A stretch of DNA of 64,000 bases from Variovorax sp. HW608 (GTDB lineage: Bacteria > Pseudomonadota > Gammaproteobacteria > Burkholderiales > Burkholderiaceae_C): the NCBI RefSeq assembly GCF_900090195.1, contig NZ_LT607803.1:7528229-7592228 (forward strand). Direction: 5' to 3'. Below the pieces are notes generated by a model. That model had not been told where the DNA came from. It ran no database searches and saw only the letters and a program-made list of their open reading frames with translations. The position numbers and the translations under genes were made by a program. Positions 9,936 through 18,357 of the stretch are shown piece by piece. Positions within the stretch are counted from its first letter, which is position 1, and every line of letters begins with the position of its first letter.

Positions 9936-11049
9936 ACTGCAACTCGCGGTCATCGACATCAAGCCCGGCGCCGCGCTCGAAAGCCAGTCGGGCCTGCAGA
10001 TGCTGCGCCCGCGCATCTATGGCGCGTACCGCGCACCGGCCGGCCCGAAGAAGCTCGCCGCGATCGTGATGCACCCCACGAGCAACTTCATGGGCCACTA
10101 CCTGATCGGCCCGCTGGCCGAGCGCGGCATCTGCTGCATGGGCCTGAACTCGCGCTACATGGGCAACGACACGGTGCTGCTGATGGAGCGCGCGATCCAG
10201 GACCTCGGCGCCGGCGTGAAGCACCTGCGCGCGATGGGCTACGAGAAGGTCGTGCTGATCGGCAACTCGGGCGGCGCGGCGCTCGCGAGCTTCTACCAGG
10301 CACAGGCCGAGCAGCTCACGGCGCACCACTTCGCGGACGGCGATCCGACGCATCTGCATCCCGACGACCTGCCGCCGGTGGACGGCATCGCGCTGTGCGC
10401 CGCGCACCTCGGGCGCACGCGGCTGATGCGCGACTGGATCGATCCTTCGCTGACCGACGAGCACGATCCGCTCTCGGTCGACCCCGAGCTCGACATGTAC
10501 GACTCTCGCCATCGCGTGCCCTACGACGCCGACTTCCTCGCCCGCTTCAGCGCGGCGCAGAAGGCGCGGCTCGACCGCATCGAGCACTGGGCGCTGGAGC
10601 GCCTCTGCCAGCTTCGCAGCACGCCCGGGGCGCCGCGCGACCAGGCTTTCATCGTCTACCGCACGCATGCCGATCCGCGCTGCGTGGACCTCTCGCTCGA
10701 CGCCAACGATCGCGCGCCGGGCAGCGTCTGGGGCGATGCGCGGCAGGTGAACTACTCGTGCAACGCGATGGGCCGCACGAGCTCGCTGACGGCCTTCCTG
10801 TCGCAGTGGTCCTCGCGCTCGCAGGCCGACGGGCCGACGAACCTCGCGCGCACCACCTGCCCGAAGCTGCTCCTGACCTACACCGCCGACCAGTCCACCT
10901 TCCCGAGCACGCGCGACGCATGGATGGCGGCCGGCGGCGATCGCATCCGCAACGTCGACATCGTCGGCGGCAACCACTACCTCGCGGGACAACCGGAGCT
11001 CGTGCCGCGCGCCGCGGATGCCATCGCCGAATGGGCGCACGCCCTGTGA
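9928..11049 (+). CDS. alpha/beta hydrolase
   Basis: 373 residues. The alpha/beta-hydrolase fold is shown by AAIVMHPTSNFMGHYLIGPL near residue 45 (His-containing oxyanion region) and by the nucleophile elbow GNSGG near residue 113 (KVVLIGNSGGAALASFY). A late acidic residue and GGNHYLAGQPELV near residue 350 supply the likely Asp and His of the triad. There is no signal peptide, so it acts in the cytosol, probably on an ester, lactone or ring-fission product made by the neighbouring monooxygenase (inference). It overlaps the VOC gene by eight bases, and the next gene begins at its stop codon, indicating translational coupling. Confidence 0.85.
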   Translation: MAELQLAVIDIKPGAALESQSGLQMLRPRIYGAYRAPAGPKKLAAIVMHPTSNFMGHYLIGPLAERGICCMGLNSRYMGNDTVLLMERAIQDLGAGVKHLRAMGYEKVVLIGNSGGAALASFYQAQAEQLTAHHFADGDPTHLHPDDLPPVDGIALCAAHLGRTRLMRDWIDPSLTDEHDPLSVDPELDMYDSRHRVPYDADFLARFSAAQKARLDRIEHWALERLCQLRSTPGAPRDQAFIVYRTHADPRCVDLSLDANDRAPGSVWGDARQVNYSCNAMGRTSSLTAFLSQWSSRSQADGPTNLARTTCPKLLLTYTADQSTFPSTRDAWMAAGGDRIRNVDIVGGNHYLAGQPELVPRAADAIAEWAHAL

Positions 11050-11066
11050 ACACATCGCAGACCCCG

Positions 11067-12707
11067 ATGGAAACCTACACCTTCGCTCCTGCGTACGAAC
11101 TGCCTAGCTGGCCGTTCGTGCCGCCGCCTGAACTCGCAAGCGCCGCGGTCGTGCGCCACCCGATCGTGATCGTCGGCGCCGGCCCTGCCGGCCTCACATT
11201 GGCCTGTGACCTCGCGAGCCGCGGCGTGCGCGCGGTGCTGCTCGACGAGGACGACACGGTCGGCGTGCGCGGCGCCTCGTCGCGCGGCATCTGCTATGCG
11301 CAGAAGAGCCTGGAGATCTTCGCGCGCCTCGGCATCTACGAGCGCATCGTCGAAAAGGGCATCACCTGGTCCTTCGGCCGCACCTTCTCGGATGACAAGG
11401 AGGTCTACAACTTCAACCTGAAGACCGACAGCGTCTCGGCGCAGCCGCCCTTCATCAACCTGCAGCAGTTCTACATCGAGTGGTTCCTGGTCGACCGCAT
11501 CCACGAACTCGGCCTGACCGAGCTGCGCTGGAAGAATCGCGTGACGCAGGTGACGCCGCTCGCCGATGGGGTTCGCATCGCGGTGGAGACGCCGGCCGGC
11601 AGCTACACCATCGAGGCCGACCACCTCGTCGACGCGACCGGCGCGAACAGCCCGATCCGCACGCAGCTCGGCATCGAGGCGCATCCTTCGCGCAGCACCG
11701 ACCGCTGGTGCATCACCGATGTGCGCTTCAAGAAGCCGCTGCCGACCGAGCGCTGGACCTGGGTCGATGCGCCCTTCAACGAAGGCCGCGCCGTGTGGCA
11801 GCACCTGATGGGCGACGGCGTCTGGCGCATCGACTACCAGATGCCGGAGGACTGCGACACCGCGCACATCAGCAAGCCCGAAGTGGCCGGCGCACGACTG
11901 CGCGAGCAGCTCGGGCCCGGCGTGGAATTCGAGTTCGTGTGGATCGGCCCGTACGGCTACCGCGACCACCTGCTCGACAACTTCCGCCACGGCCGGATCC
12001 TCTTCATCGGCGATTCGGCGCACGTCGTGAGTCCCTTCGGCGCGCGCGGCGGCAACAGCGGCATCCAGGATGCGGCGAATCTCGGATGGAAGCTCGCGCT
12101 CGTCACGCAAGGGCTTGCGGGCGATGCGCTGCTCGACACCTACGACGCGGAGCGCCGCCCCGCCGCGGTGGAGAACCTGCGCGTCACCAGCCGCTCGGCG
12201 CGCTTTCTCGCGCCGCGGTCGCCGGCCGAGCACACGATCCGCCGCGCGGTCGTCGCACTCGCGCAGCGCCATCCCTTCGCGCGGGCGCTGGTCAACACGG
12301 GCCGCATGTCGGTCGCCAACGACTATCCCGCGGCCACGCATCTGCCGGCCGGCGCGAAGACGGTGCAGAACATTCCGCTGCGATGGCAGGGCGGAACGCC
12401 GACCACGATCGCGGCCCTGCTGGCCGACGGCACGCAATGCCTCGGCCTCTGGTTCGCGCCGACGCGCGCGCAGGCGAATGACGCATCGGCCCTCGAGGCC
12501 TCGTTGCCGCTGCGGCTCGTCGCGGTCGGCGGCGACAGCGGCCTGCCCACGCTGCAGCCTGATGACGTGCTGGCCCGGCATCTCGGCGCTGCAACGCCCG
12601 GCAGCCTCTGCATCGTGCGGCCAGACGCCTATCGTGGCGCGCTGCTGAACGACCCGACGCCCGCATCGATCGCCGCCGCGCTCCACACCGCGCTCGCACA
12701 TCGCTGA
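11067..12707 (+). CDS. FAD-dependent class A monooxygenase (MhpA/PheA-like)
   Basis: About 546 residues. The fold and cofactor motifs are complete: dinucleotide loop IVGAGPAGLTLACDLASRG near residue 30, the late DATGANSPIR block (DG motif) and the GD motif RILFIGDSAHVVSPFGARGG followed by NSGIQDAANLGWKL. These define flavoprotein aromatic-ring hydroxylases of the 3-(3-hydroxyphenyl)propionate / phenol hydroxylase type, which use NAD(P)H and O2. A C-terminal thioredoxin-like domain of about 130 residues is present as in such enzymes. A GTG at 11046 overlaps the hydrolase stop and would add seven residues; ATG 11067 is the conservative choice. The substrate cannot be deduced. Confidence 0.88.
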   Translation: METYTFAPAYELPSWPFVPPPELASAAVVRHPIVIVGAGPAGLTLACDLASRGVRAVLLDEDDTVGVRGASSRGICYAQKSLEIFARLGIYERIVEKGITWSFGRTFSDDKEVYNFNLKTDSVSAQPPFINLQQFYIEWFLVDRIHELGLTELRWKNRVTQVTPLADGVRIAVETPAGSYTIEADHLVDATGANSPIRTQLGIEAHPSRSTDRWCITDVRFKKPLPTERWTWVDAPFNEGRAVWQHLMGDGVWRIDYQMPEDCDTAHISKPEVAGARLREQLGPGVEFEFVWIGPYGYRDHLLDNFRHGRILFIGDSAHVVSPFGARGGNSGIQDAANLGWKLALVTQGLAGDALLDTYDAERRPAAVENLRVTSRSARFLAPRSPAEHTIRRAVVALAQRHPFARALVNTGRMSVANDYPAATHLPAGAKTVQNIPLRWQGGTPTTIAALLADGTQCLGLWFAPTRAQANDASALEASLPLRLVAVGGDSGLPTLQPDDVLARHLGAATPGSLCIVRPDAYRGALLNDPTPASIAAALHTALAHR

Positions 12708-12718
12708 CTCCGAAGACC

Positions 12719-12940
12719 ATGATCACCGAGCCCCACATCCCCGACCCCGACGGCTTCTACGCGGCCTGGATCGCCGCGCACGAAGGCCTCACCGAAGCCC
12801 AGAGCGCCGACTACAACGCCCGCCTCGTGCTGCTGCTGGCCAACCAGTGCGGCGACCAGCAAGTGCTGCTGGACTGCATCGCCGCCGCCCGCGAAAGCGG
12901 CAACACCCCCACGACAGACAACCCACGCCATCCCACATGA
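12719..12940 (+). CDS. DUF2783-family small protein
   Basis: 73 residues, acidic N-terminal half IPDPDGFYAAWIAAHEGLTE followed by a helical LNARLVLLLANQCGD-like segment (here YNARLVLLLANQCGDQQVLL) and an Ala-rich tail. This matches my memory of DUF2783, a small family of unknown function often found beside FAD monooxygenases and MBL-fold genes in Burkholderiales. No signal peptide or membrane segment. The stop overlaps the ATG of the next gene (ATGA), so the two are translationally coupled; a structural or accessory role to one of the neighbouring enzymes is possible but unproven. Confidence 0.82.
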   Translation: MITEPHIPDPDGFYAAWIAAHEGLTEAQSADYNARLVLLLANQCGDQQVLLDCIAAARESGNTPTTDNPRHPT

Positions 12941-13896
12941 GCAAATCCGTCTCCTTCGCTTCTGCCGCCGACACCCGCGAGCAGAAGCCGCAGCTGTGCG
13001 AACTCGCGCCCGACGTCTACGGCTATATCAGCGACTTCGATCCCAACTGCGGCTTCATCGTCGGCGACGAGTACGTGGTGCTGATCGACACCCGGCCCAC
13101 GCCGCGCATGGCGCGCGACTTCCTCGCCGACATCCGCAAGGTCACGGACAAGCCGATCAAGTTCATCGTGCTCACCCACTACCACGCCGTGCGCGTGATG
13201 GGCGCGAGCGCCTTCGGCGAGGTGGAGGCGATCATCGCGAGCAAGGGCACGCTGGACTGGGTGCGCGAGCGCGGACAGGCCGATTTCGATTCGGAGGTCG
13301 GACGCTTTCCGCGTCTCTTCGCCGGCGTCGAGGAGATCCCCGGCCTCACCGAACCGACGATGAGCTTCGAGCGCGAGATGAGCCTCTGGCTCGGCCAGCG
13401 CGAAGTGCGCCTGATGTGCCTCGGCCGCGGCCATTCGGGCGGCGACACCGTCGCATGGCTGCCGGACTGCGGCGTGCTCTTCTCGGGCGACGTGGTCGAG
13501 AACCGCTGCGGCGTCTATGCCGGCGATGCCTACATCCAGGATTGGGCGGGCACGCTCGATGCGGTCGCGGCGCTCCGCCCGCGCGTGCTGGTGCCCGGCC
13601 GCGGCGCCGTGCTCCAGGGCGAAGCCAACTGCGCCGAGGCGATCCAGCTCACCCAGGCCTTCCTCTCGACCTTGCTCGACAGCGTACGCGCCGGCATCGC
13701 GACGGGCGACAGCCTGCGCGGCTGCTTCGAGCGCGCCGAGCAGGCGATGAAGCCGCGCTTCGGCGAATGGCCGGTCTTCCAGCATGTGCTGCCCTTCGAC
13801 GTGTCGCGCGCCTATGACGAACTGCGCGGCATCGAACACCCCGTGATCTGGACTGCCGAGCGCGACCGCGAGCTCTGGCAGATCCTGCGCGGCTGA
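12937..13896 (+). CDS. metallo-beta-lactamase-fold protein with degenerate metal site
   Basis: 319 residues with the MBL fold order: NCGFIVGDEYVVLIDTRPTP, then LTHYHAVRVMG, LGRGHSGGDTVAWLPD, GVLFSGDVVENR and VLVPGRGAVLQG. In a full binuclear site the second motif reads HxHxDH and the last one carries a His; here they are HYHAVR and PGRGA. The first two His, the GHSGGD His and the SGD Asp remain, so at most one metal is expected to bind in a normal way. The role may be a hydrolase with altered chemistry or a non-enzymatic partner. Starts in an ATGA overlap with DUF2783, 31 bases before the binding-protein gene. Confidence 0.84.
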   Translation: MSKSVSFASAADTREQKPQLCELAPDVYGYISDFDPNCGFIVGDEYVVLIDTRPTPRMARDFLADIRKVTDKPIKFIVLTHYHAVRVMGASAFGEVEAIIASKGTLDWVRERGQADFDSEVGRFPRLFAGVEEIPGLTEPTMSFEREMSLWLGQREVRLMCLGRGHSGGDTVAWLPDCGVLFSGDVVENRCGVYAGDAYIQDWAGTLDAVAALRPRVLVPGRGAVLQGEANCAEAIQLTQAFLSTLLDSVRAGIATGDSLRGCFERAEQAMKPRFGEWPVFQHVLPFDVSRAYDELRGIEHPVIWTAERDRELWQILRG

Positions 13897-13927
13897 TATC
13901 GACAACCTTCAAATGGAGACAACCTTG

Positions 13928-14899
13928 ATGCGACGACTTCTGCAACTGCTGGCCGCCGGCCTCGCGATCACGCTGGCCAGCCATGCGCCGGCCCAGTCCA
14001 GCTATCCTGCCCAGCCGGTGCGCTGGATCGTTCCCTACGCGGCCGGCGGCGGCACCGACAACCTCGCGCGGGCACTCGCCGACGCCATGCAGCCTTCGCT
14101 CGGCCAGCCGATCGTGATCGACAACCGGCCCGGCGCATCGACCAACATCGGCGTGCAGGTGATGATGCAGGCCAAGCCCGACGGCTACACCATCATGCAG
14201 GCCGAGAACGCGGCGCTGCTCTTCAACGAGCACATGTTCGCCAAGCTGCCGTACAAGCCCGCCTCGGACTTCACCTACATCGGCGCCATCGGCCGCTTCC
14301 CGGTCGCGTTGGTGGTGCATCCGGACTTCCCGGCGAAGACGGTCGCGGAGTTCGTGGGCTACGTGAAGGCGCATCCGCAGAAGGTGAGCTACGCGTCGCC
14401 GGGCAACGGCTCGCCGCACCACATGGCGATGGAGCTCTTCAAGCAGAAGGCCGGCATCGACATCCAGCACGTGCCGTACAAGGGCGCCGCGCCGGCAATG
14501 ACCGACGTGATGGGCGGACAGGTGCCCACGATGATGCTGGACCTCGCCTCGGGCCTGCAGGCGATCAAGGCCGGCAAGGTCCGCGTGCTGGCGATCGCGC
14601 TGCCGCAGCGGGCCGCGGCACTGCCTGAGGTGCCGACCTTCGCCGAACTGGGCTTCAAGGACGTCAACGCCTACGCCTTCCACGGCCTGATCGGCCCGGC
14701 GGGCATGCCCAAGGATGCGGTCGCGCGCCTGAACAGCGAACTCAACAAGGCCATGCAAGCGCCGAAGGTGGTCAAGCTCTTCGCCGAGTTCGGCTTCGAG
14801 GCGCTGCCCGGCACGCCGCCGGACTTCTACAAGCTCGCGCGGTCCGAGAACGAGCGCTGGGGCCAGATCATCAAGACGGCCGGGGTGCAGCTCGATTAG
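13928..14899 (+). CDS. tripartite tricarboxylate transporter (Bug-family) substrate-binding protein
   Basis: 323 residues with an N-terminal Sec signal (RRLLQLLAAGLAITLASHAP then AQS). The mature part starts YPAQPVRWIVPYAAGGGTDN, the Bug-family hallmark, followed by VIDNRPGASTNIG and YASPGNGSPHHMAMELF. Bug proteins bind carboxylates in the periplasm and normally work with TctA/TctB membrane subunits, which are absent here, as is common for Bug genes. The ATG at 13928 is chosen because GGAG lies eight bases upstream within the same 12-base sequence (ATGGAGACAACC) that precedes the first gene of this cluster. It probably captures the pathway substrate. Confidence 0.93.
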   Translation: MRRLLQLLAAGLAITLASHAPAQSSYPAQPVRWIVPYAAGGGTDNLARALADAMQPSLGQPIVIDNRPGASTNIGVQVMMQAKPDGYTIMQAENAALLFNEHMFAKLPYKPASDFTYIGAIGRFPVALVVHPDFPAKTVAEFVGYVKAHPQKVSYASPGNGSPHHMAMELFKQKAGIDIQHVPYKGAAPAMTDVMGGQVPTMMLDLASGLQAIKAGKVRVLAIALPQRAAALPEVPTFAELGFKDVNAYAFHGLIGPAGMPKDAVARLNSELNKAMQAPKVVKLFAEFGFEALPGTPPDFYKLARSENERWGQIIKTAGVQLD

Positions 14900-15129
14900 C
14901 ACTGCCACACTGTGCGCGTCGCGTCGAAAAAGGGCGCGATCTTGTTTGGAAGCCCGCCAACCACACGGCCTCATGTGACCTGGACTTCCGCACCCGGCCA
15001 CAACGCGACACTCAACCTTGTGTCGCTGAGCGGACGGTCACCATGTTCAACGTGCGGCATCTGGTGGTTGGCCGCGCTCGCTGCGCGTAACATCGGTTCT
15101 TGAGGGCGTGTCACCTCGCCCTACAGGCC

Positions 15130-15726
15130 ATGAAACGCTTACACCGTCCTGATCTCTTCGCCTGGTCGTGCTTCGATGAAAGCCGAAACATCGACTTCTG
15201 CAGCGTGGCGTGGGTCAGATCCGGCGGCAATGTCCTCATCGATCCATTGCCGATGAGTGAACACGATCGCGCGCATCTCGAAAGCTTGGGCGGCGCGACG
15301 CTGATCGTCGTCACGAATTCCGACCATGTCCGAGGCGCGCAGAGCCTTGCGCAGCAATTCCGCGCCACGTTGTATGGACCGAGGGCCGAACGTGACAGTT
15401 TCCCGTTGCCATGCACCCACTGGCTCGGTGAAGGTGACGAACCGGCACCTGGCCTGCGCGTGCTCGAAATGCAAGGGAGCAAGACTCCCGGCGAACTCGC
15501 GCTCGTGCTGGAGAAGACGACGCTCGTCACCGGTGACCTCATACGCGGTCATGTGGGAGGCACACTCAATCTGTTGCCTGACGCCAAGCTCGCAGACCGC
15601 ACTCGTGCCGTTGCCTCGGTGAAGCGAATCGTCAACGAGTATCCGCAGATCGAAACTGTCCTCGTGGGCGATGGCTGGCCCGTCTTTCACGACGGCGCGA
15701 AAGCTCTCGCGGCGATTGCAGGTTGA
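15130..15726 (+). CDS. MBL-fold protein lacking metal ligands
   Basis: 198 residues. The fold order of metallo-beta-lactamase proteins is visible: VAWVRSGGNVLIDPLP, LIVVTNSDHVRGAQSLAQQF, VLEMQGSKTPGELALVLEKT, LVTGDLIRGHVGG and LVGDGWPVFHDG. However the HxHxDH position reads NSDHVRGA and the C-terminal His is replaced by a Trp context, so a normal binuclear centre is not possible. I recognise the family only as hypothetical MBL-like proteins. ATG 15130 has only a weak ribosome site (ACAGGCC). It lies in a stretch that looks less GC-rich than its surroundings and precedes a HicA-like gene by 71 bases. Confidence 0.72.
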   Translation: MKRLHRPDLFAWSCFDESRNIDFCSVAWVRSGGNVLIDPLPMSEHDRAHLESLGGATLIVVTNSDHVRGAQSLAQQFRATLYGPRAERDSFPLPCTHWLGEGDEPAPGLRVLEMQGSKTPGELALVLEKTTLVTGDLIRGHVGGTLNLLPDAKLADRTRAVASVKRIVNEYPQIETVLVGDGWPVFHDGAKALAAIAG

Positions 15727-15797
15727 TCGCCGAAACGGATTGGCCTCGCTACGAGCCTCGGAGGAGTTTGTGTCCCACTGCGTCCTGTGAGAACTCG

Positions 15798-16073
15798 ATG
15801 AATCGCCGCGCCGCAAACCTCCTTCGCACGATCTTTCACGACCCGCCAAGTGGCAACATACATTGGCGCGACATCGAATCCTTGCTGAAGCACGTCGGTG
15901 CATCGCTGGAGCCGATCTCGGGCGCAAGAGTCCGCGTGAAGCTCAATCGCATGGAGGGCATACTGCACCGGCCGCACCACAGCAATGTGCTTGACGCGAG
16001 CGGTCTCATGCATGTACGCGAGTTCCTCGCGCGCGCTGGCGTGACGCCGTCGCAGTATGAAGGCAAAGGTTAG
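15798..16073 (+). CDS. HicA-family toxin-like protein without visible antitoxin
   Basis: 91 residues. GNIHWRDIESLLKHVGASLE and the following SGARVRVKL / GILHRPHHSN pattern match the HicA (YcfA-like) double-stranded-RNA-binding fold: a helix, then strands ending in a conserved His-Arg-Pro-His. HicA toxins cleave mRNA when not blocked by HicB. I find no HicB-like frame within 1 kb on either side, so it may be an orphan, an antitoxin-independent family member or regulated elsewhere. The start at 15798 is the ATG that begins at the domain. Function of this copy untested. Confidence 0.7.
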   Translation: MNRRAANLLRTIFHDPPSGNIHWRDIESLLKHVGASLEPISGARVRVKLNRMEGILHRPHHSNVLDASGLMHVREFLARAGVTPSQYEGKG

Positions 16074-16282
16074 CCAAGATCCCCTTGCCGATCGGGCCCT
16101 CGGAAGGCGAGGCGAAGGAGAAAACGGAACGTAGAACTTCGCAGATCGGCCACTTGCAGACTTCCACGGCCGTCCGCTCCCATGCAGGTTCCTGAAGCCT
16201 CACCTTGCGCAGCGCGTCCCCCGGATTGATGATGTCGGTCATCGCAGGACGCCCGGTGGCGGGCAGACATCAGGAGAGCGGC

Positions 16283-17119
16283 ATGGCACTGGATGCGTCG
16301 AAGCCCGGTCACATCACCATCCTGCACGATTCCTTCGGCAAGCCTTCTTCGCTCCGCCAGGATTGGGGATTCGCTGCGTTGATTGAATTCGGCGGGCTGC
16401 GGATCCTGTTCGACACCGGCAACAACGCGCGAGTCTTCGCACACAACGTCGATGCACTCGGCATCGACCTTCGAGCGCTCGATTTCGCTGTGATTTCGCA
16501 TCGCCATGGTGATCACACCAGCGGGCTCAACCATCTGCTGCAAGCTCACCCCACGCTAACGATATACACGCCGGAGGAGACCTACGGAGTGTTCGGCTCC
16601 TGTCTGCCCGGCCTCTTCTATCCGCGTTGTCACACCCTGCCGAACTACATGCGCTACTACAACGGCGAGCCACCGGAAACGATCCGGCACGGCAGTCCCT
16701 GGCCTGACGCGAAATTCGTCTGGACAAAGGAGTTGACCGAGATCGCGCCAGGTGTGCACCTGATTCCCGTCGTTTCCGACATGCCTGGCACGCGCGAATT
16801 GCGTGAACTGTCGCTCGCCCTGAGCACATCCCAGGGGCTGATCATCGTTGTCGGTTGCTCCCATCCCGGCATCGAGAACATCCTGCGCGTCGCAAGCGTG
16901 ATCGACAGGCGCTTGGCCGGCTTGTTCGGCGGCTTGCATCTCCTGCTCACGGCCGAGCCAGAAATCCGCCGCGTCTCATACGCCCTGCGTGACGACTGGC
17001 ACCTACAACGCATCGCGCCGGGCCACTGCACCGGCGAGCCCGCATTTGCCGCGCTGAACGAGGTGTTCGGCGATCGATACGTTTTCTGCGGCTTGGGCGA
17101 TCGCGTCAGCCTGCTGTGA
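16283..17119 (+). CDS. metallo-beta-lactamase-fold hydrolase (DhpS/7,8-dihydropterin-type)
   Basis: 278 residues with a complete metal site: DFAVISHRHGDHTSG (HxHxDH), IIVVGCSHPGIENIL, LFGGLHLLL and IAPGHCTGEPAF. The combination resembles the branch that includes 7,8-dihydropterin-6-methyl-4-(beta-D-ribofuranosyl)aminobenzene-5'-phosphate synthase, but substrates in this branch vary. ATG 16283 follows CAGGAGAGCGGC, a strong ribosome site, and is preferred over an upstream in-frame start. It is the third MBL-fold gene in 4 kb and the only one of the three with all ligands. Confidence 0.82.
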   Translation: MALDASKPGHITILHDSFGKPSSLRQDWGFAALIEFGGLRILFDTGNNARVFAHNVDALGIDLRALDFAVISHRHGDHTSGLNHLLQAHPTLTIYTPEETYGVFGSCLPGLFYPRCHTLPNYMRYYNGEPPETIRHGSPWPDAKFVWTKELTEIAPGVHLIPVVSDMPGTRELRELSLALSTSQGLIIVVGCSHPGIENILRVASVIDRRLAGLFGGLHLLLTAEPEIRRVSYALRDDWHLQRIAPGHCTGEPAFAALNEVFGDRYVFCGLGDRVSLL

Positions 17120-17272
17120 CGGCGCGACGCCACAGACCCGTGGCTGGATACGGCAAGGCGTACGACCCCTTGCGGCGCCGGCAATCAAGCGGGTTGACAG
17201 GCGGCTTCGGGCGCGAGTCGGTCCCAGCCGCCGCGCTGATCGTCTGAACACCCGCCCAGGCCCGGGCGCGCC

Positions 17273-17620
17273 CTACCAGCCCAGGCCCAGGTGCAGCGGC
17301 AGGTAGACCGCCATGCCCGCGAGCATCGTCCCGAGCACGCCGCCGCGCCAGAAGTAGTAGGCGACCCCGGCCACCGCGCCGTAGAGGCGCGCATCCTGCA
17401 GGGTCGCCGTGAGATGGCCCTGCGTCATGACGACTTCGGGAATCACCACGGCCGCCAGCGCGGCGGCCGGCGCGTAGTGCAGGGCGCGATGCGCCCAGTC
17501 CGGCAGGCCCCACGGCCGGTCGAGGATGAAGAAGAAGCAGCGCGTCAGCACCGTGACGCCCGCGAGGCCGACGATGACCGCCAGCGTCCAGACATCGGTT
17601 TGCCCACTGGCGAGGCTCAT
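17273..17620 (-). CDS. azlD: AzlD-family branched-chain amino acid exporter subunit
   Basis: 115 residues, almost entirely membrane: four hydrophobic segments (about 12-30, 43-60, 70-88 and 95-113) with the family LTRCFFFILDRPWGLPDW motif. AzlD is the small partner of AzlC in branched-chain amino acid (analogue) export. The start codon overlaps the azlC stop as ATGA, so the two are coupled. Confidence 0.88.
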   Translation of the reverse strand: MSLASGQTDVWTLAVIVGLAGVTVLTRCFFFILDRPWGLPDWAHRALHYAPAAALAAVVIPEVVMTQGHLTATLQDARLYGAVAGVAYYFWRGGVLGTMLAGMAVYLPLHLGLGW

Positions 17621-18357
17621 TTATCGTCCTCCGCGTCGGGATCGAGCTCGAACTGCCGCTCGAGCCAGAAGCACAGCAGCACCGCGACGCCGATGCCCGC
17701 GACGATGTTGAGCTTGAGCGGCAGCGCATAGGCCGCGACCGCGGTCGCGCCGGCGATCGCCACCGCGAGCACGCGCAGGCGCGTGCTCGCCATCGAACAG
17801 ACGATCGCCACCAGGCTCAGCACGCCCGCGAAGCCGAGGCCCCAGCTCGGCGGGATCATGTTCGCCAGCAAGATGCCGAGCAGGCTCAGGCCGATCCATG
17901 CGCACCAGGTCACGCAGTAGTTGCCGGTGAGGTAGGCCTCCTGCGCGCGCCTCTCGGCCTCGGTCTCGGGCGCACGGGCGTACCTGCGCGTGAACATCGC
18001 GTAGCTCATGTCGGCCGTGAGATAGCCGTGCGTCATGCGGCGCCAGCGCGGCATGTGCATGAGATACGGCCGCAGATGCAGGCTGAAGACCACGAAGCGC
18101 AGGTTGACGCAGAAGCCGGTCGCCAGGATCACCCAGGCCGGCGCGCCGGCGATCAAGAGCGGGATGGACGCGAGCTGCGAGCTGCCGGCGTAGACCAGCA
18201 GGGTCATCGCGACGGCCTCGACCACGCTCATGCCCGACTTGAGCATCGCGACGCCGGTCATGAGCCCCCATGCGCCGATGCCGAGCGCGATCGGCGACAT
18301 GTCGCGAATGCCTTCGCGAAATTCCGGTTGGCGGCGGATCGATGGCGAGAGGAACAT
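17617..18357 (-). CDS. azlC: AzlC-family branched-chain amino acid exporter
   Basis: 246 residues, multi-pass membrane protein. The AzlC signature FREGIRDMSPIALGIGAWGL and the AGSSQLASIPLLIAGAPAWV and LRFVVFSLHLRPYL blocks are clear, followed by the MSYAMFTRRYA loop. With AzlD it forms an exporter of branched-chain amino acids. The ATG overlaps the fmt stop codon by one base (TGATG), and azlD follows with an ATGA overlap, so fmt-azlC-azlD is one transcript. Association with fmt may be only positional. Confidence 0.92.
   Translation of the reverse strand: MFLSPSIRRQPEFREGIRDMSPIALGIGAWGLMTGVAMLKSGMSVVEAVAMTLLVYAGSSQLASIPLLIAGAPAWVILATGFCVNLRFVVFSLHLRPYLMHMPRWRRMTHGYLTADMSYAMFTRRYARAPETEAERRAQEAYLTGNYCVTWCAWIGLSLLGILLANMIPPSWGLGFAGVLSLVAIVCSMASTRLRVLAVAIAGATAVAAYALPLKLNIVAGIGVAVLLCFWLERQFELDPDAEDDK

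Noticed and set aside
14900..15129. Possible tRNA or small RNA in the 230-base gap
   Set aside because: No cloverleaf, conserved loops or clear promoter could be found by eye.
16006..16242. A short minus-strand frame beginning MTDIINPGDALRKVR
   Set aside because: It looks gene-like at its N-terminus but I recognise no family, and it overlaps the HicA-like gene antisense. It might be a gene fragment, but I cannot support it.
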